From positions 64,501-128,500 of the forward strand of contig NZ_LT574835.1 of the NCBI RefSeq assembly GCF_900086725.1: DNA of 64,000 bases, written 5' to 3'. This DNA comes from Bariatricus massiliensis. Lineage in GTDB: Bacteria; Bacillota; Clostridia; Lachnospirales; Lachnospiraceae. The notes below the pieces were generated by a model. It saw only the letters and a list, made by a program, of their open reading frames with translations, was not told where the DNA came from and ran no database searches. Shown in pieces: positions 41,919 through 50,140 of the stretch (positions are counted from its first letter, which is position 1; each line of letters opens with the position of its first letter). The position numbers and the translations under genes are program-made.

Positions 41919-41934
41919 ATTATCTCTTTGAGAA
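41919..41934. repeat. attR core (last codons of rpsI)
   Basis: ATTATCTCTTTGAGAA here encodes, on the minus strand, the F-S-K-R-stop end of rpsI. Because the phage copy carries the same bases, the ribosomal protein is restored unchanged. Confidence 0.88.
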
Positions 41935-42312
41935 CTGCGGAGCTCTACGAGCTGCTTTGAGTCCGTATTTCTTACGTTCTTTCATACGTGGGTCACGAGT
42001 GAGGTAACCAGCTGATTTTAATGTAGGTCTGTATTCTGCATCTGCTTCCAGAAGTGCTCTGGAGATACCATGACGGATAGCACCAGCCTGTCCTGTGTAT
42101 CCACCACCCTTAACTGTAACCAATACATCAAATTTATCACTAGTCTCTGTCGCAACGAGCGGCTGACGAACTACAACTTTTAATGTCTCCAGTCCGAAAT
42201 AGTCGTTGATGTCTCTTTTATTAATAGTAATGTTACCTGTTCCAGGTACCAGATATACTCTTGCGATTGATTTTTTTCTTCTTCCTGTTCCGTAGAATTT
42301 TGCTTTAGCCAC
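41920..42312 (-). CDS. rpsI: 30S ribosomal protein S9
   Basis: A 130-residue S9 with YGTGRRKKSIARVYLVPGTG at the start and the conserved C-terminal tail ending APQFSKR, which reaches into the decoding site. It is downstream of rplM with 27 bp between. The 3' end is the prophage attachment site and is intact. Confidence 0.98.
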   Translation of the reverse strand: MAKAKFYGTGRRKKSIARVYLVPGTGNITINKRDINDYFGLETLKVVVRQPLVATETSDKFDVLVTVKGGGYTGQAGAIRHGISRALLEADAEYRPTLKSAGYLTRDPRMKERKKYGLKAARRAPQFSKR

Positions 42313-42339
42313 TTTTATTTCCTCCTTTCAAACCTCTAA

Positions 42340-42768
42340 TTAAAATGTTAAAACTTCCGGCTTCTGAGCCTGCTGTTCGTGTTCTGGTCCAGCATAAACG
42401 TGAAGTTTTTTGATCATCGCTCTTCCTAAAGGTCCTTTCGGGAGCATCCCCTTAACAGCAAGTTCGATAACTGCTTCCGGTTTCTTAGCCATCATCTCTC
42501 TCAGTGTAGTCTCTTTCATTCCTCCAACATAGTCTGAATGATGATAGTAAACTTTCTGATCCAATTTTTTACCTGTAACATTAATCTTCTCAGCGTTCAC
42601 AACTATTACATAGTCACCTGTATCAACATGCGGTGTGAATTCCGGTTTATTTTTTCCTCTTAAAACTTTCGCAATTTCTGCACAAAGACGTCCTAATGTC
42701 TGGCCTTCTGCGTCAACTACATACCATTTTCTTTCAATCTTATCTGGATTAGCCATGTAAGTTTTCAT
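42340..42768 (-). CDS. rplM: 50S ribosomal protein L13
   Basis: A 142-residue L13 (KIERKWYVVDAEGQTLGRLC, YHHSDYVGGMKE and the AVKGMLPKGPLGRAM segment). It forms the conserved rplM-rpsI operon. In most Firmicutes this pair follows truA; here about 8 kb of other genes separate them. Confidence 0.98.
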   Translation of the reverse strand: MKTYMANPDKIERKWYVVDAEGQTLGRLCAEIAKVLRGKNKPEFTPHVDTGDYVIVVNAEKINVTGKKLDQKVYYHHSDYVGGMKETTLREMMAKKPEAVIELAVKGMLPKGPLGRAMIKKLHVYAGPEHEQQAQKPEVLTF

Positions 42769-42821
42769 TGGTTGACCTCCTATGAATTTTCATTTTCCTA
42801 ATTTGTTATTGATATTTCTAT

Positions 42822-42880
42822 TTGGAAAGCAGCTCACTCCGGGGCTTTGGTGTAAACTGTTTCATCCTTACGTCATACTT
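42822..42880 (-). ncRNA. Putative L13 leader
   Basis: The rplM upstream region holds a conserved-looking segment (CAGTTTACACCAAAGCCCCG followed by GAGTGAGCTGC) at the place of the Firmicute L13 leader, an autoregulatory ribosomal-protein leader. Assigned from position and recalled consensus; a covariance search would settle it. Confidence 0.45.
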
Positions 42881-42953
42881 TATCATTATATTATGAGCTT
42901 CATTTCATGTCAACCATTTTTTTCAAGTTTGTATACATTTTTTCAACTACGTA

Positions 42954-42988
42954 GAAAGAGGATTTCCATCGTGATGAAATCCTCTTTC
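42954..42988 (-). terminator. Terminator behind the AGCS symporter
   Basis: GAAAGAGGATTTC pairs with GAAATCCTCTTTC around a nine-base loop, immediately beyond the stop of the minus-strand symporter gene. Confidence 0.75.
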
Positions 42989-43002
42989 CCCTGCTATTTC
43001 AA

Positions 43003-44364
43003 TTATTTTTTATGTTTTAAATCATATTCGTCACTTACTTTGACGACCATACCGGTCAGTGCCAGAAGGGCAATCAGGTTTGGAATTACCATCATTCCGT
43101 TGAACGCGTCCGCCATATCCCAAACTAATTCCACCTTTAACGCAGAGCCAACAATAATCATTACACACACAAGCACCGCGTATATCTTAACCGCTTTCTT
43201 TCCAAAAAGGTATTTCACATTGGCCTCTCCAAAAAAGTACCAGCCAATTACAGTCGAAAATGCAAAGAAGAACATACATATCGCAATAAATATATTCCCA
43301 AATTTGCCAAATACGGAGCTAAATGCAGCCTGCGTAAGCGCCGTACCGATAAGGGAACCATCCGGCCTGACAACTCCGGTCGTAATGACTACTAATGCGG
43401 TCATAGTCAAAACTACGAATGTGTCAATAAATACACTCACGATTGCTACACATCCTTGATCGCCCGGATGTTCCACCTTGGCAATTGCATGGGCATGAGG
43501 AGTAGACCCCATACCGGCTTCATTTGAAAACAGGCCGCGGGCAACACCGTATCTCATTGCCTTTTGAACAGTGACGCCAATCACACCTCCGGCAAGAGCC
43601 TGCGGATTGAATGCCCCTACGAAAATGCTGTAGAATGCATCCGGCACCGCTTTAAAATTAACTCCGATAACAATCAAAGAACCAATAATATAGAAGAATG
43701 CCATAAACGGAACAAGCTTTTCGGTTACCGTCGCAATTCGGCTTATTCCTCCCGCAAAAATGAAAAAGGCAACCAATGATACAATCACACCGATGATAAC
43801 CGGATTAATGCCAAAGGCTGTTGCAAATGCATCACCGATAGAGTTTGCCTGCACTGCATTTCCCATAAATCCAAGAGCAAATATGATGAGCACGGAAAAT
43901 ATTGCAGCCAGAACTTTGCCGAAGGTTCCTTTGAACGCACCTCTTATGTAATATACCGGGCCTCCGGTTATCTGCCCTTCCTTCACCGTCTTGAATTTCT
44001 GGGCCATCAGCGCCTCAGAGTAGATAGTGGCCATTCCAAAAAACGCACTGAGCCACATCCAAAAAATAGCTCCCGGTCCACCTGCCGCTATCGCTGTTGC
44101 AGCGCCTGCCAAGTTGCCGGTTCCTACTTGCGCCGCTATTGCTGTCGTAAGCGCCTGAAATGATGAAATACCGTCAGAATCTGCTTTATCACCTTTTTTG
44201 AACAGGCCGCCAAAAGTCTTATTCCATCCGTCTTTAAACCTTCTAATCTGTACAAATCGGAGTCTGAATGTAAACCAAATGCCTGTTCCGCACAACAAAA
44301 ATAGAAGTGCATAATCCCAAAGAATTTTGTTAATCATCTGCACAATATTCGTAATCAATTCCAT
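43003..44364 (-). CDS. Sodium:alanine (glycine) symporter, AGCS family
   Basis: A 453-residue transporter with about eleven membrane segments. AGCS signatures are TAIAAQVGTGNLAGAATAI near residue 70, GGPGAIFWMWLSAFFGMATI, YSEALMAQKF and the later RGLFSNEAGMGSTPHAHA. It takes up small neutral amino acids with sodium. It has its own terminator and is not obviously linked to neighbours. Confidence 0.94.
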   Translation of the reverse strand: MELITNIVQMINKILWDYALLFLLCGTGIWFTFRLRFVQIRRFKDGWNKTFGGLFKKGDKADSDGISSFQALTTAIAAQVGTGNLAGAATAIAAGGPGAIFWMWLSAFFGMATIYSEALMAQKFKTVKEGQITGGPVYYIRGAFKGTFGKVLAAIFSVLIIFALGFMGNAVQANSIGDAFATAFGINPVIIGVIVSLVAFFIFAGGISRIATVTEKLVPFMAFFYIIGSLIVIGVNFKAVPDAFYSIFVGAFNPQALAGGVIGVTVQKAMRYGVARGLFSNEAGMGSTPHAHAIAKVEHPGDQGCVAIVSVFIDTFVVLTMTALVVITTGVVRPDGSLIGTALTQAAFSSVFGKFGNIFIAICMFFFAFSTVIGWYFFGEANVKYLFGKKAVKIYAVLVCVMIIVGSALKVELVWDMADAFNGMMVIPNLIALLALTGMVVKVSDEYDLKHKK

Positions 44365-44393
44365 ATTTAATTCTCCTTTTTCTGTTTTATCTA

Positions 44394-44816
44394 TTATGAA
44401 TAGTTACACAGAAAAAGAACATCTTTTTTTCCATCCCACCTATGCAGAATATTTAATATATTTTGAAAAAATGTCTGAAACTGACATGAGGATTGTTCTT
44501 GCTCCCCTCTTTTTATCTCTATGGTAAATGCAGCAAGAATTATCAGAACCAAAAATACCGCCCCTACACGTAATCTTTCCGGCATATTCCGTAACAAATG
44601 CGAAAGAATAGCGCGGGAATTCAAGGTCTGTCTCGGCTGGAACTGCTCGATTAAATGGAGGACCGAATCGGGAGTCTTCACCACCGTCTCCGTCTGATTT
44701 TGTGAAGGAACATTGTTTACCGCTTTATATTGATAGTATGTGGTCTCCCCCAGAAGAAGGCACAAAAAGAACAGCATAATCAAAACGCTTACAACTCTTT
44801 TTCTCTGCTGTCTCAT
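44394..44816 (-). CDS. Hypothetical two-span membrane protein
   Basis: A 140-residue protein with a signal-anchor-like first helix (VVSVLIMLFFLCLLLGETTY), an external loop of about 60 residues and a second helix (VGAVFLVLIILAAFTIEI), then a cytoplasmic tail. No conserved domain is recognised. It precedes the symporter on the same strand with a 29-bp gap, so co-transcription is possible. Confidence 0.65.
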   Translation of the reverse strand: MRQQRKRVVSVLIMLFFLCLLLGETTYYQYKAVNNVPSQNQTETVVKTPDSVLHLIEQFQPRQTLNSRAILSHLLRNMPERLRVGAVFLVLIILAAFTIEIKRGEQEQSSCQFQTFFQNILNILHRWDGKKDVLFLCNYS

Positions 44817-44972
44817 GCGAATCCCCCCTTCTCATGATTTATATACATTATACACTTTTTACTGTTAAAAATCTATCAAAACTTACACTTCTATAGTATA
44901 TCTATTCAATTTTTGATATAATATAAAAAGCTGAACAGCTGATTATATTGACAAGAAAGCAGGTACTTGATT

Positions 44973-46283
44973 ATGTGGGCTTATAACGGTATATTTTACC
45001 AGATTTACCCCCTTGGCTTCTGTGGAGCTCCGACAGCCAATGATGGGAAAACAGTTCCGAGAATTACGAAATTGAAGGAATGGAGCGATTATCTGGAGAA
45101 TCTTGGTATTACTTCTATTCTATTGAATCCAATTTTTGAATCTGATAATCACGGATATGACACAAGAGATTTTACAAAAATAGACTGTCGGCTTGGGACA
45201 AATGCTGATTTTGCAGATGTCTGTAAGGATTTGCATGCGCACAATGTAAAAATAGTTCTGGACGGGGTGTTCAATCACGTCGGGCGTGGTTTTTGGGCTT
45301 TTCAGGATGTGAAGGAAAAGAAGTGGGACTCTCCCTACAAAGATTGGTTTTATGTCAATTTTGATGGAAATTCTTGTTACGACGACGGTTTTTGGTACGA
45401 GGGCTGGGAGGGGCATTTCGAACTTGTGAAACTAAACCTTGCGAATCCCGCGGTAGCAGACTATCTTTTAAGCTGTGTCCGTGGCTGGATTGAAGACTTT
45501 GACATCGACGGCCTGCGGCTTGATGTGGCTTACAGTCTGGACCGGAATTTCATGAAGCGTCTCAGGGCCTACTGTCAGGAGTTAAAGGAAGACTTTGCGC
45601 TGATAGGCGAGGTTCTTTTTGGTGACTACAACCTAATCGTCAACGACGAGATGCTTCACAGCTGCACAAACTATGAATGCTACAAGGGGATTTTTTCTAG
45701 CTTCAACAGCATGAATTTATTCGAAATCGCGCATTCCCTAAACCGCCAGTATGGTTCCGAGCAATGGTGCCTGTACCGCGGCAAGCATCTCATGTCCTTC
45801 GTAGACAACCATGATGTCACACGGATTGCTAGCATACTGACGAAAAAGGAACATTTACCTCTGGCCTATGGATTGCTCCTAGGAATGCCCGGCGTTCCCT
45901 GCATCTATTACGGCAGCGAATGGGGAGAAGAGGGTGTGAAGGGCACCAGCGATGATTATGCACTCCGCCCCTGTTTTGAGGCACCCAAGCCCAACGAATT
46001 GACCGAATTTATCACACAACTGATTCACATACGCACCCAGAGCGACGCACTCTGTAATGGCTCATACCATAACGTAGTGATTACCAATCACCAACTTATA
46101 TTTGAAAGAAAATCCGACACCGAGCGAGTATTAGTCGCAATCAACGCCTCCCCTGATGCGTTCACTGCCAACAGCCAAGAATTGAACGGAAGCTTCCAAG
46201 ACTTGCTGACGGAAGAAACTCTCGAATCAAACGGACAATTGGCTCTTTCCCCTTATAGTGTCAGATATTTCAAAGAATTGTAG
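44973..46283 (+). CDS. GH13 alpha-amylase-family enzyme (cyclomaltodextrinase/neopullulanase-like)
   Basis: A 436-residue cytosolic glycosidase with all four GH13 regions: DGVFNHVG, GLRLDVAYS with the nucleophile Asp, LIGEVLFG with the acid/base Glu, and FVDNHDVTRI with the third Asp. It starts WAYNGIFYQIYPLGF with no signal peptide, so it acts on imported malto-oligosaccharides. I chose the ATG at 44973 rather than the TTG two codons upstream. A TATAAT-like box at 44918 gives a promoter. The exact substrate is uncertain. Confidence 0.9.
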   Translation: MWAYNGIFYQIYPLGFCGAPTANDGKTVPRITKLKEWSDYLENLGITSILLNPIFESDNHGYDTRDFTKIDCRLGTNADFADVCKDLHAHNVKIVLDGVFNHVGRGFWAFQDVKEKKWDSPYKDWFYVNFDGNSCYDDGFWYEGWEGHFELVKLNLANPAVADYLLSCVRGWIEDFDIDGLRLDVAYSLDRNFMKRLRAYCQELKEDFALIGEVLFGDYNLIVNDEMLHSCTNYECYKGIFSSFNSMNLFEIAHSLNRQYGSEQWCLYRGKHLMSFVDNHDVTRIASILTKKEHLPLAYGLLLGMPGVPCIYYGSEWGEEGVKGTSDDYALRPCFEAPKPNELTEFITQLIHIRTQSDALCNGSYHNVVITNHQLIFERKSDTERVLVAINASPDAFTANSQELNGSFQDLLTEETLESNGQLALSPYSVRYFKEL

Positions 46284-46322
46284 ATGGGGACAGGTCCCAA
46301 CGCGTTGGGACCTGTCCCCATC
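46283..46322. repeat. 40-bp perfect palindrome, REP-like
   Basis: GATGGGGACAGGTCCCAACG followed directly by its full reverse complement, starting at the last base of the GH13 stop codon. It shares the GGGGACAGGTCCC core with a second element inside maf (46917-46975). It can act as a bidirectional terminator for the convergent genes, and looks like a dispersed REP-type element. Confidence 0.85.
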
Positions 46323-46327
46323 GTCTT

Positions 46328-47005
46328 CTACCACACTTTTATCTCATGATAAATTCTGGCAATGGGAAGGCCTACTATATTGTTATAGTCTCCTTCAATT
46401 CCTCTGATATGGACGGCAAATCGCCCCTGTATCCCATAGGCTCCTGCCTTATCCAGCGGCTCTCCTGAAGCGATATATTCGTAAATCTCTTTCTCACTTA
46501 CCGGATATACCTGAACATTGCTGCACTCATAGAACGATTTTCTAAGTACTGCGCCATCCTCGTATCTAATCAGCGAAACGCCCGTATATACTTGATGTTC
46601 CCTTCCCTGAAGCAAAGAGAGCATGCCAAACGCATCCGTTTCATCTTTCGGCTTTCCCAGTATTTTCCCGTCCAGTGCGACGACCGTGTCTGCTCCTATA
46701 ACGAGAAAATCTTCTGTCCTATGCTCCCGCAGATATCTCTGATAAACCTCCCAAGCCTTCTGCCCCGCCAATTCCTGCACTACATCCTGTGGAATATTTG
46801 ACTTGATAATCTCCTCACATTCAGAAGGCATAATTACATGCTCGATACCTGCCTGTTTAAGCAATTCCGTTCGTCTCGGGGATGCCGAAGCTAAAATAAC
46901 CTCTTTTGATGTCAAAGGGGACAGGTCAAATCGCATCGGGGACAGGTCCCGATGCGTTGGGACCTGTCCCCGATGAGTCTCCCTTTGAGTCTTTTCACTC
47001 ATCAT
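46328..47005 (-). CDS. maf: Maf-family nucleotide pyrophosphatase with REP-derived N-terminal extension
   Basis: The Maf core starts at VILASASPRRTELLKQAG and includes SCEEI-like metal contacts, GADTVVALDGKILGKPKD and the GAYGIQGRFAVHI motif. These enzymes hydrolyse non-canonical nucleoside triphosphates such as dTTP/UTP analogues. The start, ATG 47005, overlaps the stop of the flavin-reductase gene. The first 35 or so residues (THRGQVPTHRDLSPMRFDLS) are encoded by a GGGGACAGGTC palindrome and have no counterpart in the family. An ATG inside the element could give a shorter form. Confidence 0.88.
   Translation of the reverse strand: MMSEKTQRETHRGQVPTHRDLSPMRFDLSPLTSKEVILASASPRRTELLKQAGIEHVIMPSECEEIIKSNIPQDVVQELAGQKAWEVYQRYLREHRTEDFLVIGADTVVALDGKILGKPKDETDAFGMLSLLQGREHQVYTGVSLIRYEDGAVLRKSFYECSNVQVYPVSEKEIYEYIASGEPLDKAGAYGIQGRFAVHIRGIEGDYNNIVGLPIARIYHEIKVW
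46917..46975. repeat. REP-like palindrome inside the maf reading frame
   Basis: CATCGGGGACAGGTCCC pairs with GGGACCTGTCCCCGATG around GATGCGTT, preceded by an extra GGGGACAGGTC half-site. It is in frame with maf and adds coding sequence rather than breaking the gene. Confidence 0.85.
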
Positions 47006-47508
47006 TCTTTCACCAGTACTTTCACGATTTCTCCCAGATACATGGTATGAAAGTCTCCGTCGGAATACCACTTGTCTATGTTGGACTTCAAATCAAAGTT
47101 CTCCGGCCCCATATATTGGTGGTATACTTTTTTGCAGACAAATATCATCTTGGCCTCTTCGAATGCTGTAGTGCCGTCGATGTAATACGGTGTCAGTCCG
47201 GCTTCTTTTATCTTGTCGCAGTCTCTGCCCGACACTGTTCCGCAGAGATTCAACGCTTTCCTGTATTCTTCCCCAAAAAAGGATAAGGTAAAATATTCCG
47301 CATTGTCCACAAATTCTTTCGTGTATCTAGAGTCTCTGATATATGCGGTAGCCGTCGGCTTGCTCCACATAATACCCACACCGCCCCAACTCGCGGTCAT
47401 CGTGTTGCATTTTTTCTCATCACCTGCAGTCACCAGCATCCAGTCACTCGCTATCAGATGAAACGGATTCTCTTTTACTGCTTCTGCTTTTACTTCTCTA
47501 AAACTCAT
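47002..47508 (-). CDS. Flavin reductase family protein
   Basis: A 168-residue FMN-binding split-barrel protein: NPFHLIASDWMLVTAG, then CNTMTASWGGVGIMW, the flavin-site pattern of the flavin reductase/HpaC-like family, and FVDNAEYFTLSFFGEEYRKA. It could supply reduced flavin or act as an oxidoreductase on an unknown substrate. It is translationally coupled to maf. Confidence 0.85.
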   Translation of the reverse strand: MSFREVKAEAVKENPFHLIASDWMLVTAGDEKKCNTMTASWGGVGIMWSKPTATAYIRDSRYTKEFVDNAEYFTLSFFGEEYRKALNLCGTVSGRDCDKIKEAGLTPYYIDGTTAFEEAKMIFVCKKVYHQYMGPENFDLKSNIDKWYSDGDFHTMYLGEIVKVLVKE

Positions 47509-47571
47509 TGCGACTCCTCCTCTACGGTTTTTCTTTTATTATCTCACAATCTAACCTCAAGGAACAGCATA

Positions 47572-48792
47572 TTACACTAAAACTTTTCTGAAATTCTTCT
47601 TTCCACGTCTGAGGACTTTTCCTTCTCCTTCAAAATCTTCCTTTGCAAATGTCGCCGCAATATCGGTGACCTTCTCGCCGTCGACTGCCGCGCCGCCCTG
47701 CTGAACTGCACGTCTTGCCTCGGATTTGGATGGTACGAGACCGCTCTTTACAAGCAGTGTTAAAATATCGATCTTACCGTCCGTGAAATCCTCGTCGTTC
47801 AATTCTGCCGTCGGCATATCCGCAGCGTTCCCTGCGCTGAACAGCTCACGAGAACCTTTTTGAGCCTTTTCCGCCTCTTCTTCACCATGGACAAGCTTTG
47901 TCAGCTCATATGCAAGAATCTCTTTTGCCTGATTGAGCTGCGCCCCTTCCCACGCATCCATTTTGTCAATCTCCTCCAGCGGAAGGAACGTCAGCATACG
48001 AATGCATTTGAGCACATCTGCGTCAGCGATATTTCTCCAGTACTGGTAGAACTCGAACGGTGAGGTCTTGTTCGGGTCAAGCCATACGGCGCCGGACTGG
48101 GTTTTTCCCATCTTCTTGCCCTCCGAATTGAGGAGCAGAGTGATTGTCATGGCGCTGGCGTCCTTGCCAAGCTTCCGGCGGATAAGCTCTGTACCGCCCA
48201 GCATGTTGCTCCACTGGTCATCCCCGCCGAACTGCAGGTTACATCCGTACTTCTGGAATAACATATAAAAGTCATAGCTCTGCATAATCATGTAGTTAAA
48301 CTCTAAGAAGCTAAGCCCCTTCTCCATACGCTGCTTGTAACATTCCGCTGTCAGCATTCTGTTTACGCTGAAATGAGGCCCTACCTCACGAAGCATTTCC
48401 ACATAATTCAAATCCAGCAGCCAGTCAGCATTGTTGACCATCAACGCCTTCCCCTCTGAGAAATCGATAAACTTACTCATCTGCTCCTTAAAGCAGTCAC
48501 AGTTATGCTGGATCATCTCCGGCGTCATCATAGAGCGCATGTCCGTTCTTCCGGATGGGTCGCCGATATATCCTGTTCCGCCTCCCAGCAGCGCAATCGG
48601 CTTATTTCCTGCCATCTGCAGACGTTTCATCAGGCAGAGCGCCATAAAATGTCCCACGTGAAGGCTGTCTGCCGTCGGATCGAATCCGATGTAAAATGTC
48701 GCCTTTCCGCTGTTAACCAAATCACGGATAAGCTCCTCATCCGTCACCTGTGCAATCAAACCTCTTGCTTGAAGTTCTTCATAAATTCCCAT
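47572..48792 (-). CDS. tyrS: Tyrosyl-tRNA synthetase
   Basis: A 406-residue class I synthetase: ATFYIGFDPTADSLHVGHFM with the HIGH-type HVGH, the tyrosine pocket YDFYMLFQKYGCNLQFGGDDQW, KMGKTQSG as KMSKS motif, and a C-terminal S4 domain (SKSEARRAVQQGGAAVDGEK). It charges tRNA-Tyr. The tyrosine T-box that normally controls it lies 1 kb upstream beyond the DUF3267 gene; the gene has a good GGAGA site of its own. Confidence 0.97.
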   Translation of the reverse strand: MGIYEELQARGLIAQVTDEELIRDLVNSGKATFYIGFDPTADSLHVGHFMALCLMKRLQMAGNKPIALLGGGTGYIGDPSGRTDMRSMMTPEMIQHNCDCFKEQMSKFIDFSEGKALMVNNADWLLDLNYVEMLREVGPHFSVNRMLTAECYKQRMEKGLSFLEFNYMIMQSYDFYMLFQKYGCNLQFGGDDQWSNMLGGTELIRRKLGKDASAMTITLLLNSEGKKMGKTQSGAVWLDPNKTSPFEFYQYWRNIADADVLKCIRMLTFLPLEEIDKMDAWEGAQLNQAKEILAYELTKLVHGEEEAEKAQKGSRELFSAGNAADMPTAELNDEDFTDGKIDILTLLVKSGLVPSKSEARRAVQQGGAAVDGEKVTDIAATFAKEDFEGEGKVLRRGKKNFRKVLV

Positions 48793-48894
48793 GATATAAT
48801 CTCCTTTTCTTTATTAAATATAATGATATTGGGGTCAAAACACTCTTTGACCCTGATGTCTACGGATTTCTCCGCACTCCGTGCTACCAAAATC

Positions 48895-49512
48895 CTAAAA
48901 ACATTCGAAAGCCGCAAAACCGCACTCTGTCGGGTGGTCCAGCAAATACGCATTTCTATACTTAAAGACATGAAGCATTATTGCCAAATCGCCTCCTGCT
49001 CCCAGAATATTAAACAGGCTCAGCCATAATATCAGCAGACTGTCCGTCGAAAAGGCCAATACATAAAGCCCTATCCCTAAAACAACAAACGGGAGCAGCC
49101 CGCCGAACATATACTTCCCCGGCGTGAGCGGTTCTTTACAGTGGCAGTATGGTGTAAGCGACTCCCACATAACGCCTAGAAAAATGCTTTTCCAGCCTTC
49201 TTTTGTCCAAATGCTCCAGCCTAGGCCGTGCAGAACCTCGTGAAGAAACATAGTTCCAAAATATAAGAGCAAAAACCAAATTCCGTCAAATATGCTGAAA
49301 GAAAAAGCGCCGTGCTTCTTTGTTACACCCCAAAACACGATTCCTGCGATTACCAGCGGCAGTGCAGTCACAAAGACCATCAAATTGGCTTTTAATATCG
49401 AGATGATTTCAAGTCGTTCCTCGTATCCCTCTTTAATAAGCATCTGCCTCTGCATCTCATAATTATCTATTATCCTCTGCTTTGCAGGACTAATTTTCTC
49501 CTTCTTTGCCAT
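48895..49512 (-). CDS. DUF3267 putative zincin membrane protein
   Basis: A 205-residue protein with four hydrophobic segments and the zinc-peptidase-like motif HEVLHGLGW after FGTMFLHEVLHG. The family is called DUF3267 and resembles site-2-type membrane metalloproteases without proven activity. It sits between the T-box and tyrS. The start has GGGAGGAG upstream. Confidence 0.82.
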   Translation of the reverse strand: MAKKEKISPAKQRIIDNYEMQRQMLIKEGYEERLEIISILKANLMVFVTALPLVIAGIVFWGVTKKHGAFSFSIFDGIWFLLLYFGTMFLHEVLHGLGWSIWTKEGWKSIFLGVMWESLTPYCHCKEPLTPGKYMFGGLLPFVVLGIGLYVLAFSTDSLLILWLSLFNILGAGGDLAIMLHVFKYRNAYLLDHPTECGFAAFECF

Positions 49513-49561
49513 AGACTCCTCCCTTCCATTTATTATTCAGTTCCCGGCGAAAGAACAGTTT

Positions 49562-49781
49562 CCGCCGTGCCTGCCACCTCGAAGCAAAGCTTCTCGGTCG
49601 CGGGGCTTCGCCCCATGCCAGCTCCGTAAGTCCTTTAAGTGTGTAAACACACTTAAGGCCTTGCACTCTTCTCTGAATTCCCGCCGTGCCTGCCACCTCG
49701 AAGCAAAGCTTCTCGGTCGCGGGGCTTCGCCCCATGCCAGCTCCGTAAGTCCTTTAAGTGTGTAAACACACTTAAGGCCTT
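49562..49781. repeat. Direct repeat of about 101 bp with 119-bp period, hairpin-forming
   Basis: 49562-49662 is repeated at 49681-49781 with no visible difference. The second copy continues into CGGAGCTGGC, completing a long hairpin with GCCAGCTCCG and CCTTTAAGTGTG/CACACTTAAGG inside. It lies between the T-box terminator and the DUF3267 gene and encodes no convincing protein. It looks like a small non-autonomous repeat element. Confidence 0.85.
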
Positions 49782-49814
49782 TCGGAGCTGGCGCACGGCT
49801 CAGTTCTTACGCGC

Positions 49815-50090
49815 AAAAAACCCCGTCCTTACTTTCACGTAAGGACGGGGTATATTCCCGTGGTACCACCTTATTTCGCAGCGGGCTCACACCTGCTGCC
49901 TCTGTCAGTAACTAGCATTACTGGGGCATCTTAACGTCTGCCAGTCCGTCGCAGCCTACTTGTCTTACCCTCGTTCGGTGCGCAGCTCCAAGATGTATTC
50001 GTGAATCGTTCCTTCATGCGCCTCTCATCTGCCGGCTGCTTTCTGTATGGGTGTCTTCATCACTACTTGTTCTTTTCCAAGCCTTTTTCT
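49815..50090 (-). promoter_or_regulatory. Tyrosine T-box riboswitch
   Basis: Read on the minus strand this has a stem I region starting near AAGTAGTGATGAAGA, a specifier loop GAATACATC with the tyrosine codon UAC (49995-49997), the antiterminator bulge AAGGTGGTACCACG (around 49859-49872) and the terminator CCCCGTCCTTAC/GTAAGGACGGGG (49821-49850) followed by six T. Uncharged tRNA-Tyr would stabilise the antiterminator and permit transcription of the genes below, ending in tyrS. Confidence 0.9.
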
Positions 50091-50140
50091 CTATCTGACT
50101 GAAATACTACCGTATACTGCAGAATTTGTCAAGACTGTCT

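Larger units (their letters stand above)
4164..41934. mobile_element. Temperate siphophage prophage integrated at the 3' end of rpsI
   Basis: The element is bounded by a 16-bp direct repeat (ATTATCTCTTTGAGAA) at 4164-4179 and 41919-41934; the right copy contains the last codons and stop of rpsI. It carries a full set of lysis, tail, head, packaging, replication and lysogeny genes with no obvious decay: all core frames are open. Late and early genes are on the minus strand, and the lysogeny genes and integrase are on the plus strand. Base composition is clearly more A/T-rich than the flanks. The portal is SPP1-like, the terminase is PBSX-like and the tail has a long tape measure, so a non-contractile long-tailed phage is inferred. 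Confidence 0.95.

Noticed and set aside
49490..49735. 81-codon frame across the duplicated repeat
   Set aside because: It reads through both repeat copies and overlaps the DUF3267 start; the sequence is better explained as a hairpin-forming repeat.
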